63,943 bases of DNA from Bacteroidetes bacterium HGW-Bacteroidetes-4 (lineage in GTDB: Bacteria; Bacteroidota; Bacteroidia; Bacteroidales; SZUA-534): contig PHDD01000020.1 in the NCBI GenBank assembly GCA_002840905.1, forward strand, positions 1-63,943, read 5' to 3'. Position numbers and translations under genes: made by a program. Positions 8,814 through 16,953 of this stretch are shown piece by piece; within the stretch, counting starts at the first letter, position 1, and every line of letters begins with the position of its first letter. Below the pieces are notes generated by a model. It was not told the DNA's origin. It was given only the letters and a program-made list of their open reading frames with translations, and did not search any database.

Positions 8814-9395
8814 ATGAGTTTAGAAAAAGCATTGCATGCCCGCAGTAATTCCCTTTGTGAATTATGTGGTGCTTCTGGAGAAATGAACGTTTACGAAGTT
8901 CCACCGGCCACGAATAAAAACGATTACGAGTGCATTTTAACTTGCAACACCTGTTTTGAACAGATTAACGACGCATCAAAAGTTGAAGCCAACCACTGGC
9001 GCTGCCTGAACGACAGCATGTGGAGTACGGTTCCTGCCGTGCAGGTAATGGCCTGGCGTATGCTTAACCGCTTACACGCTGAAATCTGGCCTGCCGATTT
9101 GCTCGAAATGCTTTATCTGGATGAAGAAAACCTGGCCTGGGCAAAATCGACCGGCGAAGGCGATTCTACCGAAGGCTTACCAAAACATACCGATAGTAAT
9201 GGTTTTGAACTGCAACAGGGCGACACGGTAATTTTAACCAAAGATTTGAATGTTAAAGGCTCAAGCCTGATAGCCAAGCGTGGCACTGCCGTACGCAACA
9301 TTTCGCTGGTAGCCGATAATCCGGAACAGATTGAAGGCCGGGTAAACGGACAAATGATAGTGATTCTGAATCAGTTTGTCAAGAAATCGAATTAA
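8814..9395 (+). CDS. PhnA domain protein (YjdM-like)
   Basis: A 193-residue PhnA-family protein. Residues 14-50 hold a zinc-ribbon with CELCGASG and CNTCFEQ pairs. The PhnA domain proper is at about 125-192, opening DSNGFELQQGDTVILTKDL. Despite the name, the family is not part of the phosphonate C-P lyase, and its role is unresolved. About 70 residues of helix lie between the two domains, making it longer than the 110-residue E. coli protein, as is common in Bacteroidota. It is a single-gene unit with its own promoter and a strong terminator. Confidence 0.88.
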   Translation: MSLEKALHARSNSLCELCGASGEMNVYEVPPATNKNDYECILTCNTCFEQINDASKVEANHWRCLNDSMWSTVPAVQVMAWRMLNRLHAEIWPADLLEMLYLDEENLAWAKSTGEGDSTEGLPKHTDSNGFELQQGDTVILTKDLNVKGSSLIAKRGTAVRNISLVADNPEQIEGRVNGQMIVILNQFVKKSN

Positions 9396-9415
9396 GACAG
9401 CATAGTGTTTTGAAT

Positions 9416-9459
9416 AAACCCATAAGACTGCTGACAAAAGCCGGCGGTCTTATGGGTTT
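9416..9459. terminator. Strong bidirectional terminator
   Basis: AAACCCATAAGAC (9416-9428) and GTCTTATGGGTTT (9447-9459) form a perfect 13-base stem followed by T residues. It separates the convergent PhnA and ATP-grasp genes. Confidence 0.9.
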
Positions 9460-9468
9460 TTTGCTTAC

Positions 9469-11433
9469 CTAATTTCCTTCAACTGAAATAAAACGGGCAA
9501 TATTCCGCGACATCTCAATCCGGTTATAGATAGATTGCATTATCTTCAGGTAAAGTTCCTCTTTCAGAAAACCATCTTCGATTCCCTCATCAATATTTGG
9601 ATTGTCGTTTACCTCAATTACATAGGCCTTGTCGCCCACCATTTTTAAATCGACTCCGTAAAGCCCGTCGCCCATAAGCCCTGCGGCTTTTGTTGCTGCT
9701 TTTATTATGGCTGACGGAACCTGTTCAATGGGCATGGTTTCAACCGCTCCAAAATCGTTTTCCTCGTTGCTGTTCCAGTTAACAATCTGCCAGTGATCTT
9801 TTGCCATAAAATATTTACAGGCATACAGCGGTTTTTGATCGAGCATGCCTATGCGCCAATCGAAATCGGAAGGAAGAAACTCCTGGGCAATCACCAAATC
9901 GGACTTTTTAAGCAGTTCTTTCAGCGAATGGCTCATCTCTTCGGCATTGGTAACCTTGGTAACTCCTAACGAAAAAGCGCTGTCTGGTTGTTTTAGTACA
10001 AGGGGATATGGCATTTCCGCCAGATGATTCTTTTTAAGTACGTCGCGGGTCAAAATCCAGGTAAGCGGGGTAAGTATTTTATTTTGCCGCATTCGCTCGT
10101 CCAAAAATATCTTGTTCGAACAACGCAGTATCGACCAGGGATCGTCAATCACCACCAAACCTTCGGCATAAGCCGTGCGCGAAAAATGGTAAGTATAATT
10201 GTTTACACTGGTAGTTTCGCGAATAAACAACGCATCGAACTCGCTCAACCTGTCGTAATCGTCTTTGGTAATAAACTCGGTGTAAAAACCAATTTTCCGG
10301 GCGGCTTCTTTAAATTGCTGCAAGGCATCGGGACATGATGGCGGGTTTTTCTCATCAGGATTAACCAGTATGGCCAAGTCGTATTTGTAATTGTGAAAGC
10401 GTTGCCTTTGGAATCTTTTCCGGGTAAAATATTCACGGGCAAAATGATGAATGTACTCAAAATCGGACGGTTCAATTTTATCCATACTCAGGGGGCTTAC
10501 TTTTTGAATAACCCAACGCTCGTTCTTGGAAAACTGCACATGCATCAGCGGTGTTTCGAAAAGCCGGTAAAGCTGCTGCCCCAGATGTCGGTATGCCTTA
10601 TCGATGGTTTGGCCAAAATAAATGTTAAATCCCAGGTGATTTTGCGTGTGTTTTTCCAGGGTTTTCTGCAAAAGATCATCAATATCCTGGGCTATGGTTC
10701 GAATAATGGAAACGTTACGGAAATCACGGATGGTGGTTACATTGGGTATTGCCCGATGCTCGCGGGCCGAGGCCAGCAACGAAACATAGTAGCCAATGCT
10801 CTGGTAGCGGTACGAACTTGACAAATTAAATATGCGGGCATTTTTCATGGATTGAAACTCCGGATCCGACAAATAACTTTTTGATGAAATTACACGGAGG
10901 CCTTCAATATCGAGGGTCCACTTTTTGGGATTATCAACCACAATAAGGTTAGCAATGGTGTTTCTGTCTTTAGGGTCGGCCAGATTTAAAACCATGCGTA
11001 CAGCATCAATTCCATCGTGGTAATAATTGGGTAAAGTTTCGGTAACTGAATAGCCTGCCTTTTTATACCAGGCTATAAGCTTTTCGTCGGTTTTCAAAGC
11101 TTCCAACGATAGCTTTTCAAATCCTTTTGATAAACCGAGCTTTTTAACATGGTTTAACAGACTTTCGCCTACTCCCTGTCCTTGCGCCGTAGGTAAAACG
11201 CCAATGGAATAAATGCGCAGGGTGCGTTGGTAGAGGTTGGCTATCAGTGATCCAACCGGTGTTTGTTTCTTTTTATTTCCCATTTCGGCAATAAATACCA
11301 ATTGAAATGGAGACGACAAACTATGCCTCAGGGAACGTCGGGAGCTTTGCTGATACTTAGGGAAACAGGTATGTTCAATGTTTTCCAAAAAAAGCAAATC
11401 AGAAGGTTCTGATTTTCTAATGCTTACATTCAT
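9469..11433 (-). CDS. GNAT acetyltransferase / RLAN / RimK-like ATP-grasp fusion
   Basis: A 654-residue three-part enzyme. Residues 1-150 are a GNAT N-acetyltransferase (GVLPTAQGQGVGESLL is its acetyl-CoA loop). Residues 155-310 match the RLAN domain found at the N-terminus of some RimK-like ligases (ARIFNLSSSYRYQSIGYYV). Residues 370-650 are an ATP-grasp ligase, ending VIEVNDNPNIDEGIE, which binds Mg-ATP. ATP-grasp enzymes of this type form peptide or amide bonds; a GNAT fusion suggests an N-acetylated small peptide or a modified protein end. The product is unknown. NAGGN synthetase is a remote analogue, but its partner asparagine synthase is absent here. Confidence 0.85.
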   Translation of the reverse strand: MNVSIRKSEPSDLLFLENIEHTCFPKYQQSSRRSLRHSLSSPFQLVFIAEMGNKKKQTPVGSLIANLYQRTLRIYSIGVLPTAQGQGVGESLLNHVKKLGLSKGFEKLSLEALKTDEKLIAWYKKAGYSVTETLPNYYHDGIDAVRMVLNLADPKDRNTIANLIVVDNPKKWTLDIEGLRVISSKSYLSDPEFQSMKNARIFNLSSSYRYQSIGYYVSLLASAREHRAIPNVTTIRDFRNVSIIRTIAQDIDDLLQKTLEKHTQNHLGFNIYFGQTIDKAYRHLGQQLYRLFETPLMHVQFSKNERWVIQKVSPLSMDKIEPSDFEYIHHFAREYFTRKRFQRQRFHNYKYDLAILVNPDEKNPPSCPDALQQFKEAARKIGFYTEFITKDDYDRLSEFDALFIRETTSVNNYTYHFSRTAYAEGLVVIDDPWSILRCSNKIFLDERMRQNKILTPLTWILTRDVLKKNHLAEMPYPLVLKQPDSAFSLGVTKVTNAEEMSHSLKELLKKSDLVIAQEFLPSDFDWRIGMLDQKPLYACKYFMAKDHWQIVNWNSNEENDFGAVETMPIEQVPSAIIKAATKAAGLMGDGLYGVDLKMVGDKAYVIEVNDNPNIDEGIEDGFLKEELYLKIMQSIYNRIEMSRNIARFISVEGN

Positions 11434-11455
11434 GCTTTATGCAGTTTTTAAAACT

Positions 11456-11463
11456 CAAATTTA
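11456..11463 (-). promoter_or_regulatory. -7 box for the ATP-grasp fusion gene
   Basis: CAAATTTA on the plus strand reads TAAATTTG on the minus strand, an exact TAnnTTTG 23 bases upstream of the ATG. Confidence 0.5.
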
Positions 11464-11587
11464 CTATTTAAAATAAACCAATATCTTTTTTTAGTCTTTT
11501 TTTCAAGTATTTGTTAATAAAACTCAAGTAAGGGATTATTAGGAAATTCAGGGGTTCTTTTGTCATAATAAATAGCAGAGAAAAGTG

Positions 11588-13501
11588 CTATTTCTCTTCC
11601 TGATAAGGCAATTCAATGCGGATGAGTACACCGGGCATTCCCAGGCTTTGTTCTTTATCAACAACCTCTAAACGACATTTATGCCGGGTAATGGCTTGCA
11701 GGTTTTGCATTCGTTGGCGGGTAATTTTTGTTGCCATAGAGATATGTCCTTTATTAATATTTATATTGGCCTCCTGTTCTTTTATGCCACGCCCATTATC
11801 GTCGACTTCAACTACCAGCAAATTACCCGTTTTGTTAAACCGGGCAATAATAACTCCCTGCCAATCAATATCTCGCACCCCATGTTCAATGGCATTTTCG
11901 ATAAAGGGTTGAAGTATCATTGGCGGTAATAGACACATTTTTGGATCGACTTCGTCGCCCAGTTCAAAAAAGTAATCAAACTTTCCCTGAAATCTCAACT
12001 GTTGCAGTTTTAGGTAGTCGTCTAACATTTCGAGTTCATTCTCGAGCAATACAAAATCGCTACCTGAGCTCATTAGAATATTCCGCATAAGGCGCGAAAA
12101 GTTCACCAGATAATCGGTAGCAGCTTTTTTGTCGTTACGCATGATAAAATTCTGCACGGCGGCCAGCGAGTTGAAAATAAAATGCGGGTTAAGCTGGGCC
12201 CTGAGCAGCTTTTGTTCCAGTCCGATTTCGTTAATCTTACTTTTCAAGCGCTTTTGGCGAAACATAAAAATCGTAATCAAAATACCGATAAACAAGGCGC
12301 TGGCAATGCTAAAAAAGAGGTATTTTTGACGGCTCATTTTCAATTCGGCCAGTTCGGCATCCTGCTTTAGTATTAAAATTTCCCGTTCCTGACGCTCGGC
12401 CCGGTAAAGCACATTCATGGCTTCAGAATTCTGAGTTTTAAGATCAATGGTTATCGAATCTTTGTAAGCCAGGGCCATTTGGCTGTATTTAAACGACTGG
12501 TTGGTACGACCCGTTTCGTGGTATAGGTGCGCCAGTTCAACGGCCGCGTCGAGTACAAATTTCTTACTTCCTATATTACTGGCTATTTGCAACGATTTTT
12601 TTAAAATATTGTCGGCTTTCTGGTATTCATGCAACGCAATATATGATTTACCCAGATTATTCAAACACATGCTTTGGTAGAATAAATCGCCGGTTCGCTC
12701 GTAAAGCGCCAGGGCTTGCTGGTAGTAATTTACAGCGTTGGCATACTCTTTTTTCTCGTGATAAACCAGGCCTATTCCGTTGTTACAAATGGCTTGCCCC
12801 AGTTCGGAACCCAATTCCACGTTAATTCGGTAACTACGGTCGAGGTAAATTAAAGCCGAATCGGTATTTCCCAGAAACAACCACGATTCGCCCAGTAAAT
12901 TGGTATTAATAGCCTCTCCCAACAGGTTACGTTTGCTGGCCAGATAGCGCAGCGACTGATGAAAATAGGAAATAGCTTTAGGATAATCCTGATAACTGAA
13001 ATAAACATTGCCGATGCCATTTAGGGAACAATGAATTAAGAAAGTATCTTTTGCGTTTTCAGACCATTCAAGAGCCATAATATGGAACTTTAGTGCCTGG
13101 GCATTGTCATCGATGCGACGGAAAATAACCGCCATTTCGTGGGTGGCGTAAGCCCGCAATTCATCGTCGTCAAGCTCGTTAGCCAGCACCTGTGCTTTTT
13201 GAGCCACTTCAAGTGCCGGACTGTATTTGGCTACATCGCGATAACGCTTAGCCAACAAAACATAAATATCGAAAAGTCCCCGCTTGTTATTACTGTTTTT
13301 TGCTACCTCAACAGCTTCTTTCAGAAAGTGGTCGAAGGGTTCTTTAAAAACCCCTTCAAGTCGATACGCTATTTTGGATTGTTTTACCAAACTGTCTATT
13401 ACCTGTGCACTAACCGTGTAATAGTTAGGCAATGGAGTGGGCGGTTTTTTAACGCAAGCTGAAACCACCAGAATGGCCCATATAAAAACAAAAAATTTCA
13501 A
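11588..13501 (-). CDS. TPR sensor histidine kinase, LytS type, lipoprotein-like N-terminus
   Basis: A 637-residue sensor. It opens with a short signal sequence ending VVSAC, so C16 may be lipidated. About eight tetratricopeptide repeats (60-340) follow, then a coiled stretch, a transmembrane segment near 398-415, and a His_kinase/HATPase pair. The phospho-acceptor is H440 in NPHFIFNS, the LytS/YehU signature; the ATP site includes ENAIEHG and DNGRGI. The start is a TTG at 13501: no ATG or GTG is available in frame before the signal peptide. No LytTR regulator is beside it, so the partner is elsewhere or it talks to neighbouring signalling genes. Confidence 0.87.
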   Translation of the reverse strand: MKFFVFIWAILVVSACVKKPPTPLPNYYTVSAQVIDSLVKQSKIAYRLEGVFKEPFDHFLKEAVEVAKNSNNKRGLFDIYVLLAKRYRDVAKYSPALEVAQKAQVLANELDDDELRAYATHEMAVIFRRIDDNAQALKFHIMALEWSENAKDTFLIHCSLNGIGNVYFSYQDYPKAISYFHQSLRYLASKRNLLGEAINTNLLGESWLFLGNTDSALIYLDRSYRINVELGSELGQAICNNGIGLVYHEKKEYANAVNYYQQALALYERTGDLFYQSMCLNNLGKSYIALHEYQKADNILKKSLQIASNIGSKKFVLDAAVELAHLYHETGRTNQSFKYSQMALAYKDSITIDLKTQNSEAMNVLYRAERQEREILILKQDAELAELKMSRQKYLFFSIASALFIGILITIFMFRQKRLKSKINEIGLEQKLLRAQLNPHFIFNSLAAVQNFIMRNDKKAATDYLVNFSRLMRNILMSSGSDFVLLENELEMLDDYLKLQQLRFQGKFDYFFELGDEVDPKMCLLPPMILQPFIENAIEHGVRDIDWQGVIIARFNKTGNLLVVEVDDNGRGIKEQEANININKGHISMATKITRQRMQNLQAITRHKCRLEVVDKEQSLGMPGVLIRIELPYQEEK

Positions 13502-13562
13502 TGCAGGTAATTTTGCTAAAAATAGAAAGATTTTTAGAACTGTGGGAAAAATCCGTCAAAAA

Positions 13563-14258
13563 TTATCCCCTTTTGCTGATATCGTTCAGCATATCGGTTT
13601 TTTTGATAGAAATGTCTTTACCAAGCAGTTCAATAATTCCTTCCGATTCAAATTCCTTAAGCAGTTTTACCGTGCTTTCGAGGGAAATTCCGGCAAACTC
13701 GGCCAAATCTTTACGCGATAATTGCTGAAACACCTGGTAACCGCTAAAAGCTTCGGACGACAAGTAAATCAGTGCCGATGCCAGCTTACCGGGCATTTGT
13801 TTGGTGGTAGCTGATTTAATTATCTCGTACAGGTTGTTTTCACTTTTACAATTATCGGAAATAACCCGCCAGGCAAGCTCAACGTTGTCTTTCAGCATCT
13901 TTTTCAATCCCTCTTTATCGATTAAACAAATGCGGGCATCGGTTAAGGCAACGGCCGAATAATTGTAAACCTGTTGATTCAGCACACTCTGAAAGCTAAC
14001 AAACTCGCCACAGCGAATAAGTCGTAAATTAATATTTTTACCGTTCCCTGTTTCCAGATATACTTTAATCAGCCCTTCGTAAACATACATTACATAAGGA
14101 GCAAAAGCACCCTGCTTGCAAACATTCTCGCCTTTGCTGTAGCTTAATTGCTGCTTTTTATTGTTGAAGTATTCCGAATCGTCGGGAAATAAATGATGGA
14201 AGCAAGTTCCCTCATCGTTACATCCTTTACAGTTTACCGGTTTTATATTGTTAGCCAT
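13563..14258 (-). CDS. Crp/Fnr regulator with FNR-like N-terminal cysteines
   Basis: A 231-residue regulator with a cyclic-nucleotide-binding-type beta-roll (about 25-140) and a C-terminal winged helix (about 160-225; QLSRKDLAEFAGISLESTVKLL is cut here as the recognition region, residues near 180-200). The N-terminus has C10, C13 and C19, the CX2CX5C spacing of E. coli FNR, whose cysteines bind an O2-labile 4Fe-4S cluster. Later cysteines (in LIRCGEF and ARICLID) could supply the fourth ligand. It is therefore plausibly an oxygen sensor (inference). It lies 61 bases upstream of the TPR histidine kinase on the same strand. Confidence 0.88.
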   Translation of the reverse strand: MANNIKPVNCKGCNDEGTCFHHLFPDDSEYFNNKKQQLSYSKGENVCKQGAFAPYVMYVYEGLIKVYLETGNGKNINLRLIRCGEFVSFQSVLNQQVYNYSAVALTDARICLIDKEGLKKMLKDNVELAWRVISDNCKSENNLYEIIKSATTKQMPGKLASALIYLSSEAFSGYQVFQQLSRKDLAEFAGISLESTVKLLKEFESEGIIELLGKDISIKKTDMLNDISKRG

Positions 14259-14278
14259 ACGCTTGCATTAAAAAGTAC

Positions 14279-14286
14279 AAAAATAA
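14279..14286 (-). promoter_or_regulatory. -7 box for the FNR-like regulator gene
   Basis: CAAAAATA on the plus strand reads TATTTTTG on the minus strand, an exact match 21 bases before the ATG. Confidence 0.5.
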
Positions 14287-14468
14287 CATATTTTCGCAGC
14301 ACTTTGTGTTTAATTTGTAATTGAACCAAGCGTAAGGAGAAGAAGGCAAGCCGTCAATTACTTTTTTTTTAAATGCTTACACCAAGCTGCGGTTTTAATT
14401 TACCACAGAATATTGTACTTTAGTCTGAAGTATAAAAGTCCTTTTTCAACAACAGTAAATGTTAACTC

Positions 14469-16583
14469 ATGTTCAGGTATAAAATAACGTTGGGAATATT
14501 GTTCTTTAGTAACTGTTCCCTGATTTTTGGTGCTGCTGACTCATTGAAACAAGAGGCCCAACACCAGGTATTCATGCTTTCCGAATCGCCTGCGCAGCAG
14601 GTTCAGGAATGCATAAACCGGGTTCAGGACTTGCTTGAAACCGATTTAAACCAGGCGGAACAATGCCTGTTGTTGGCCGATTCTGTAATGCAGACAAACC
14701 ACTTAAATAAATTCAACAGTCAGATTAGCTACCTGAAAGCCGAAGTGGAGTTTTCAAAAGGAAACCTACGCCAGGCGCTTAGCGGGTTTCTTGAAGCCGA
14801 AATAATGTTTGCCGACAAAAACAATGCTCAAGGCCTGGCCAACACTTACAACAAACTGGGATTAATCAACATTTCGCAGGCCGATTTTCCCACAGCTCTC
14901 GATTACTTTATTAAAAGCTTAACCCTTAAAGAACAAAACAGCGATACTTTGGGCATTGCCGACACCTACAGCAATATTGGCAACGCCCTGTTTGAGCTGA
15001 ACGATACCGACCAGGCACTAAACTACTTTTTAAAGAGCCTTGAAATGGATAAAAAGCAGCTGAACGAAAGCGGAATGGCTAAAACCCTGATGAACGTTGG
15101 CCTGGTTTACAAAGAGAATTTTGAATACGAAAAAGCCATGGATTACTACAATCAAAGCCTGGCCATCCATAAAAAAAATAATAATCGGCACGAAATTGCC
15201 ACCTGTTATTCGAACCTGGCCTTGATTTACCAGGAGACCGGCAACGATGCCAAAGCCCTTGAGTTTTATAAACTGGCCCTCTCCATTTACGAACAAACCG
15301 GCGCCAAAATGGGGATTGCCTCGGTACTTTCGAACCTGGGCTATTTGCATTCGCTGAACGAAGACTATCCTACCGCAATCAGGTATTTAAAAGACGCCAT
15401 GCGCATTGCCCAGGAAATTAACGCCATTCCGCTGATTGAAATTATTAGTCAGTCGCTGAGCGATGCCTACCAGCGTTTGGGAAACTACCGCGAAGCATAC
15501 AACTACCATTTGTTGTACAAGGCCATGTACGACAAACTAAATAACGACGAAAATGCCAGGCAGTTTACCCAGATGGAAATGACCTACGAATTTGAACAAC
15601 AAAAAAAGGAACTGGAATTCCGGCAACAACAAAAAGAGCTGGAACATCAGGCCGAACTCAAAAGGCAGCGGCTGATACTCCAGTTTAGTCTGACCGGGGC
15701 TTTCTTTCTGGCGGTTTTTTTGGTTTTTGTTTACCGAAGCTACCAGCAAAAACAACGCGACAACAAGCTTTTGCAGGAACAGAAAAAAGCCATCGAGGAA
15801 CAACGCGATAAAATTGACAAACAAAACCAGGACATTACCGACAGCATTCATTATGCCCGGCGAATACAAACCGCCCTGCTCCCGCCCGATAACCTGCTCG
15901 ATAAGCTGCTGCCCGAATATTTTATTCTTTACAAACCCCGCGACATTGTAAGCGGAGATTATTATTGGGCATCGGAAAAAAACGGAAAAACCGTATTGGT
16001 AGCTGCCGATTGCACCGGCCACGGCGTTCCGGGAGCTTTTATGAGCATGCTCGGCATCTCGTTCCTGAATGAAATTATACAACGCGAAACCGAACTGTCG
16101 TGCAGTAGCATTCTAAATAAGCTGCGCGATAACGTGATTGCCTCGTTACGGCAAACCGGAAAAGTGGGCGAAACCAAAGACGGTATGGATTTAACCATTG
16201 TTATTATTGATAAAAACACTCAAACACTGCAATATTCCGGGGCATACAATCCGCTGCTTCTGGTCCGCCAAGGTGAATTGGTACAATACAAGGCCGACAA
16301 AATGCCCATCGGAATTTCAGATAAGGCCGAAAGTACCTTTACCAATCAGGAAATTCAATTGATAAAAAACGACACCCTTTACATGTTTTCCGATGGCTAT
16401 GTCGACCAATTTGGCGGCCCCGACAACAGCAAATTCAAGTCGAAACCATTTAAGGAGCTTTTGCTGAGCATCCAGTCTGTAAGTATGGCGGAACAACAAC
16501 AGATTCTCGACCATACCATCGAAAGCTGGAAAGGAACCGGTGAACAGATTGACGATATTCTGGTGGTAGGCATACGGATTTAA
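14469..16583 (+). CDS. TPR sensor with SpoIIE-type PP2C phosphatase output
   Basis: A 704-residue membrane protein. A signal sequence covers residues 1-21. Periplasmic TPRs run from about 90 to 350. A transmembrane helix at about 400-420 is flanked by QQ/KE-rich coiled coil. A cytoplasmic PP2C/SpoIIE phosphatase occupies about 480-704, with metal-binding D497 (SGDYYWAS) and D514 (DCTGHGVPGAFM). Such proteins dephosphorylate serine phosphoproteins, often anti-sigma antagonists in partner-switching. No STAS or HPK-type anti-sigma gene is next to it. It diverges from the FNR-like gene and resembles the nearby TPR kinase in plan, with a different output domain. Confidence 0.9.
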   Translation: MFRYKITLGILFFSNCSLIFGAADSLKQEAQHQVFMLSESPAQQVQECINRVQDLLETDLNQAEQCLLLADSVMQTNHLNKFNSQISYLKAEVEFSKGNLRQALSGFLEAEIMFADKNNAQGLANTYNKLGLINISQADFPTALDYFIKSLTLKEQNSDTLGIADTYSNIGNALFELNDTDQALNYFLKSLEMDKKQLNESGMAKTLMNVGLVYKENFEYEKAMDYYNQSLAIHKKNNNRHEIATCYSNLALIYQETGNDAKALEFYKLALSIYEQTGAKMGIASVLSNLGYLHSLNEDYPTAIRYLKDAMRIAQEINAIPLIEIISQSLSDAYQRLGNYREAYNYHLLYKAMYDKLNNDENARQFTQMEMTYEFEQQKKELEFRQQQKELEHQAELKRQRLILQFSLTGAFFLAVFLVFVYRSYQQKQRDNKLLQEQKKAIEEQRDKIDKQNQDITDSIHYARRIQTALLPPDNLLDKLLPEYFILYKPRDIVSGDYYWASEKNGKTVLVAADCTGHGVPGAFMSMLGISFLNEIIQRETELSCSSILNKLRDNVIASLRQTGKVGETKDGMDLTIVIIDKNTQTLQYSGAYNPLLLVRQGELVQYKADKMPIGISDKAESTFTNQEIQLIKNDTLYMFSDGYVDQFGGPDNSKFKSKPFKELLLSIQSVSMAEQQQILDHTIESWKGTGEQIDDILVVGIRI

Positions 16584-16917
16584 ATGCTATTTGGCTGCAG
16601 GCAGGCAGGCTGAACTGTCAGACGCTATGCTAAACACTGTGGGCTATTGTTATTGCACCCCTTCGCGGGTTGCTAATTTACGAATACTGACAGGCTACCG
16701 ACCATTAACCCCGCCGGGGTTTCATTATTCATTGTTCACTTTTCACCATTCGATATTCATTGTTCATTGCTATTAGGCTGTAGACTAACAACTTTAGCCT
16801 GAAAACCGAGGTCTGAAAACAAAACCTATGGGTTAATTAAGCGCTACCTGGGGTTCATTTCGACCCATTACAACCAAATGTTTATCAGGACTTTTCGTTT
16901 TATTAAAAAAATTTGAA
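16584..16917. other. Repeat-rich intergenic debris
   Basis: A 334-base stretch with no convincing gene. It contains CAGG in three tandem copies near 16597-16610, a small palindrome AACCCC-GCC-GGGGTT (16707-16721), and two exact copies of ATTCATTGTTCA (16727-16738 and 16755-16766) spaced 28 bases apart. The texture differs from the flanking coding sequence and looks like decayed repeat material. No inverted terminal repeats or transposase fragments are visible. Confidence 0.4.
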
Positions 16918-16925
16918 TACTTTTG
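16918..16925 (+). promoter_or_regulatory. -7 box for the caspase gene
   Basis: Exact TAnnTTTG (TACTTTTG), with a GTTT or TTTT box 17-22 bases upstream. It places transcription near 16932, so the ATG at 16954 is the start, not the TTG at 16927. Confidence 0.6.
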
Positions 16926-16953
16926 ATTGTTTAACCCAAACACGGTCCTACAT

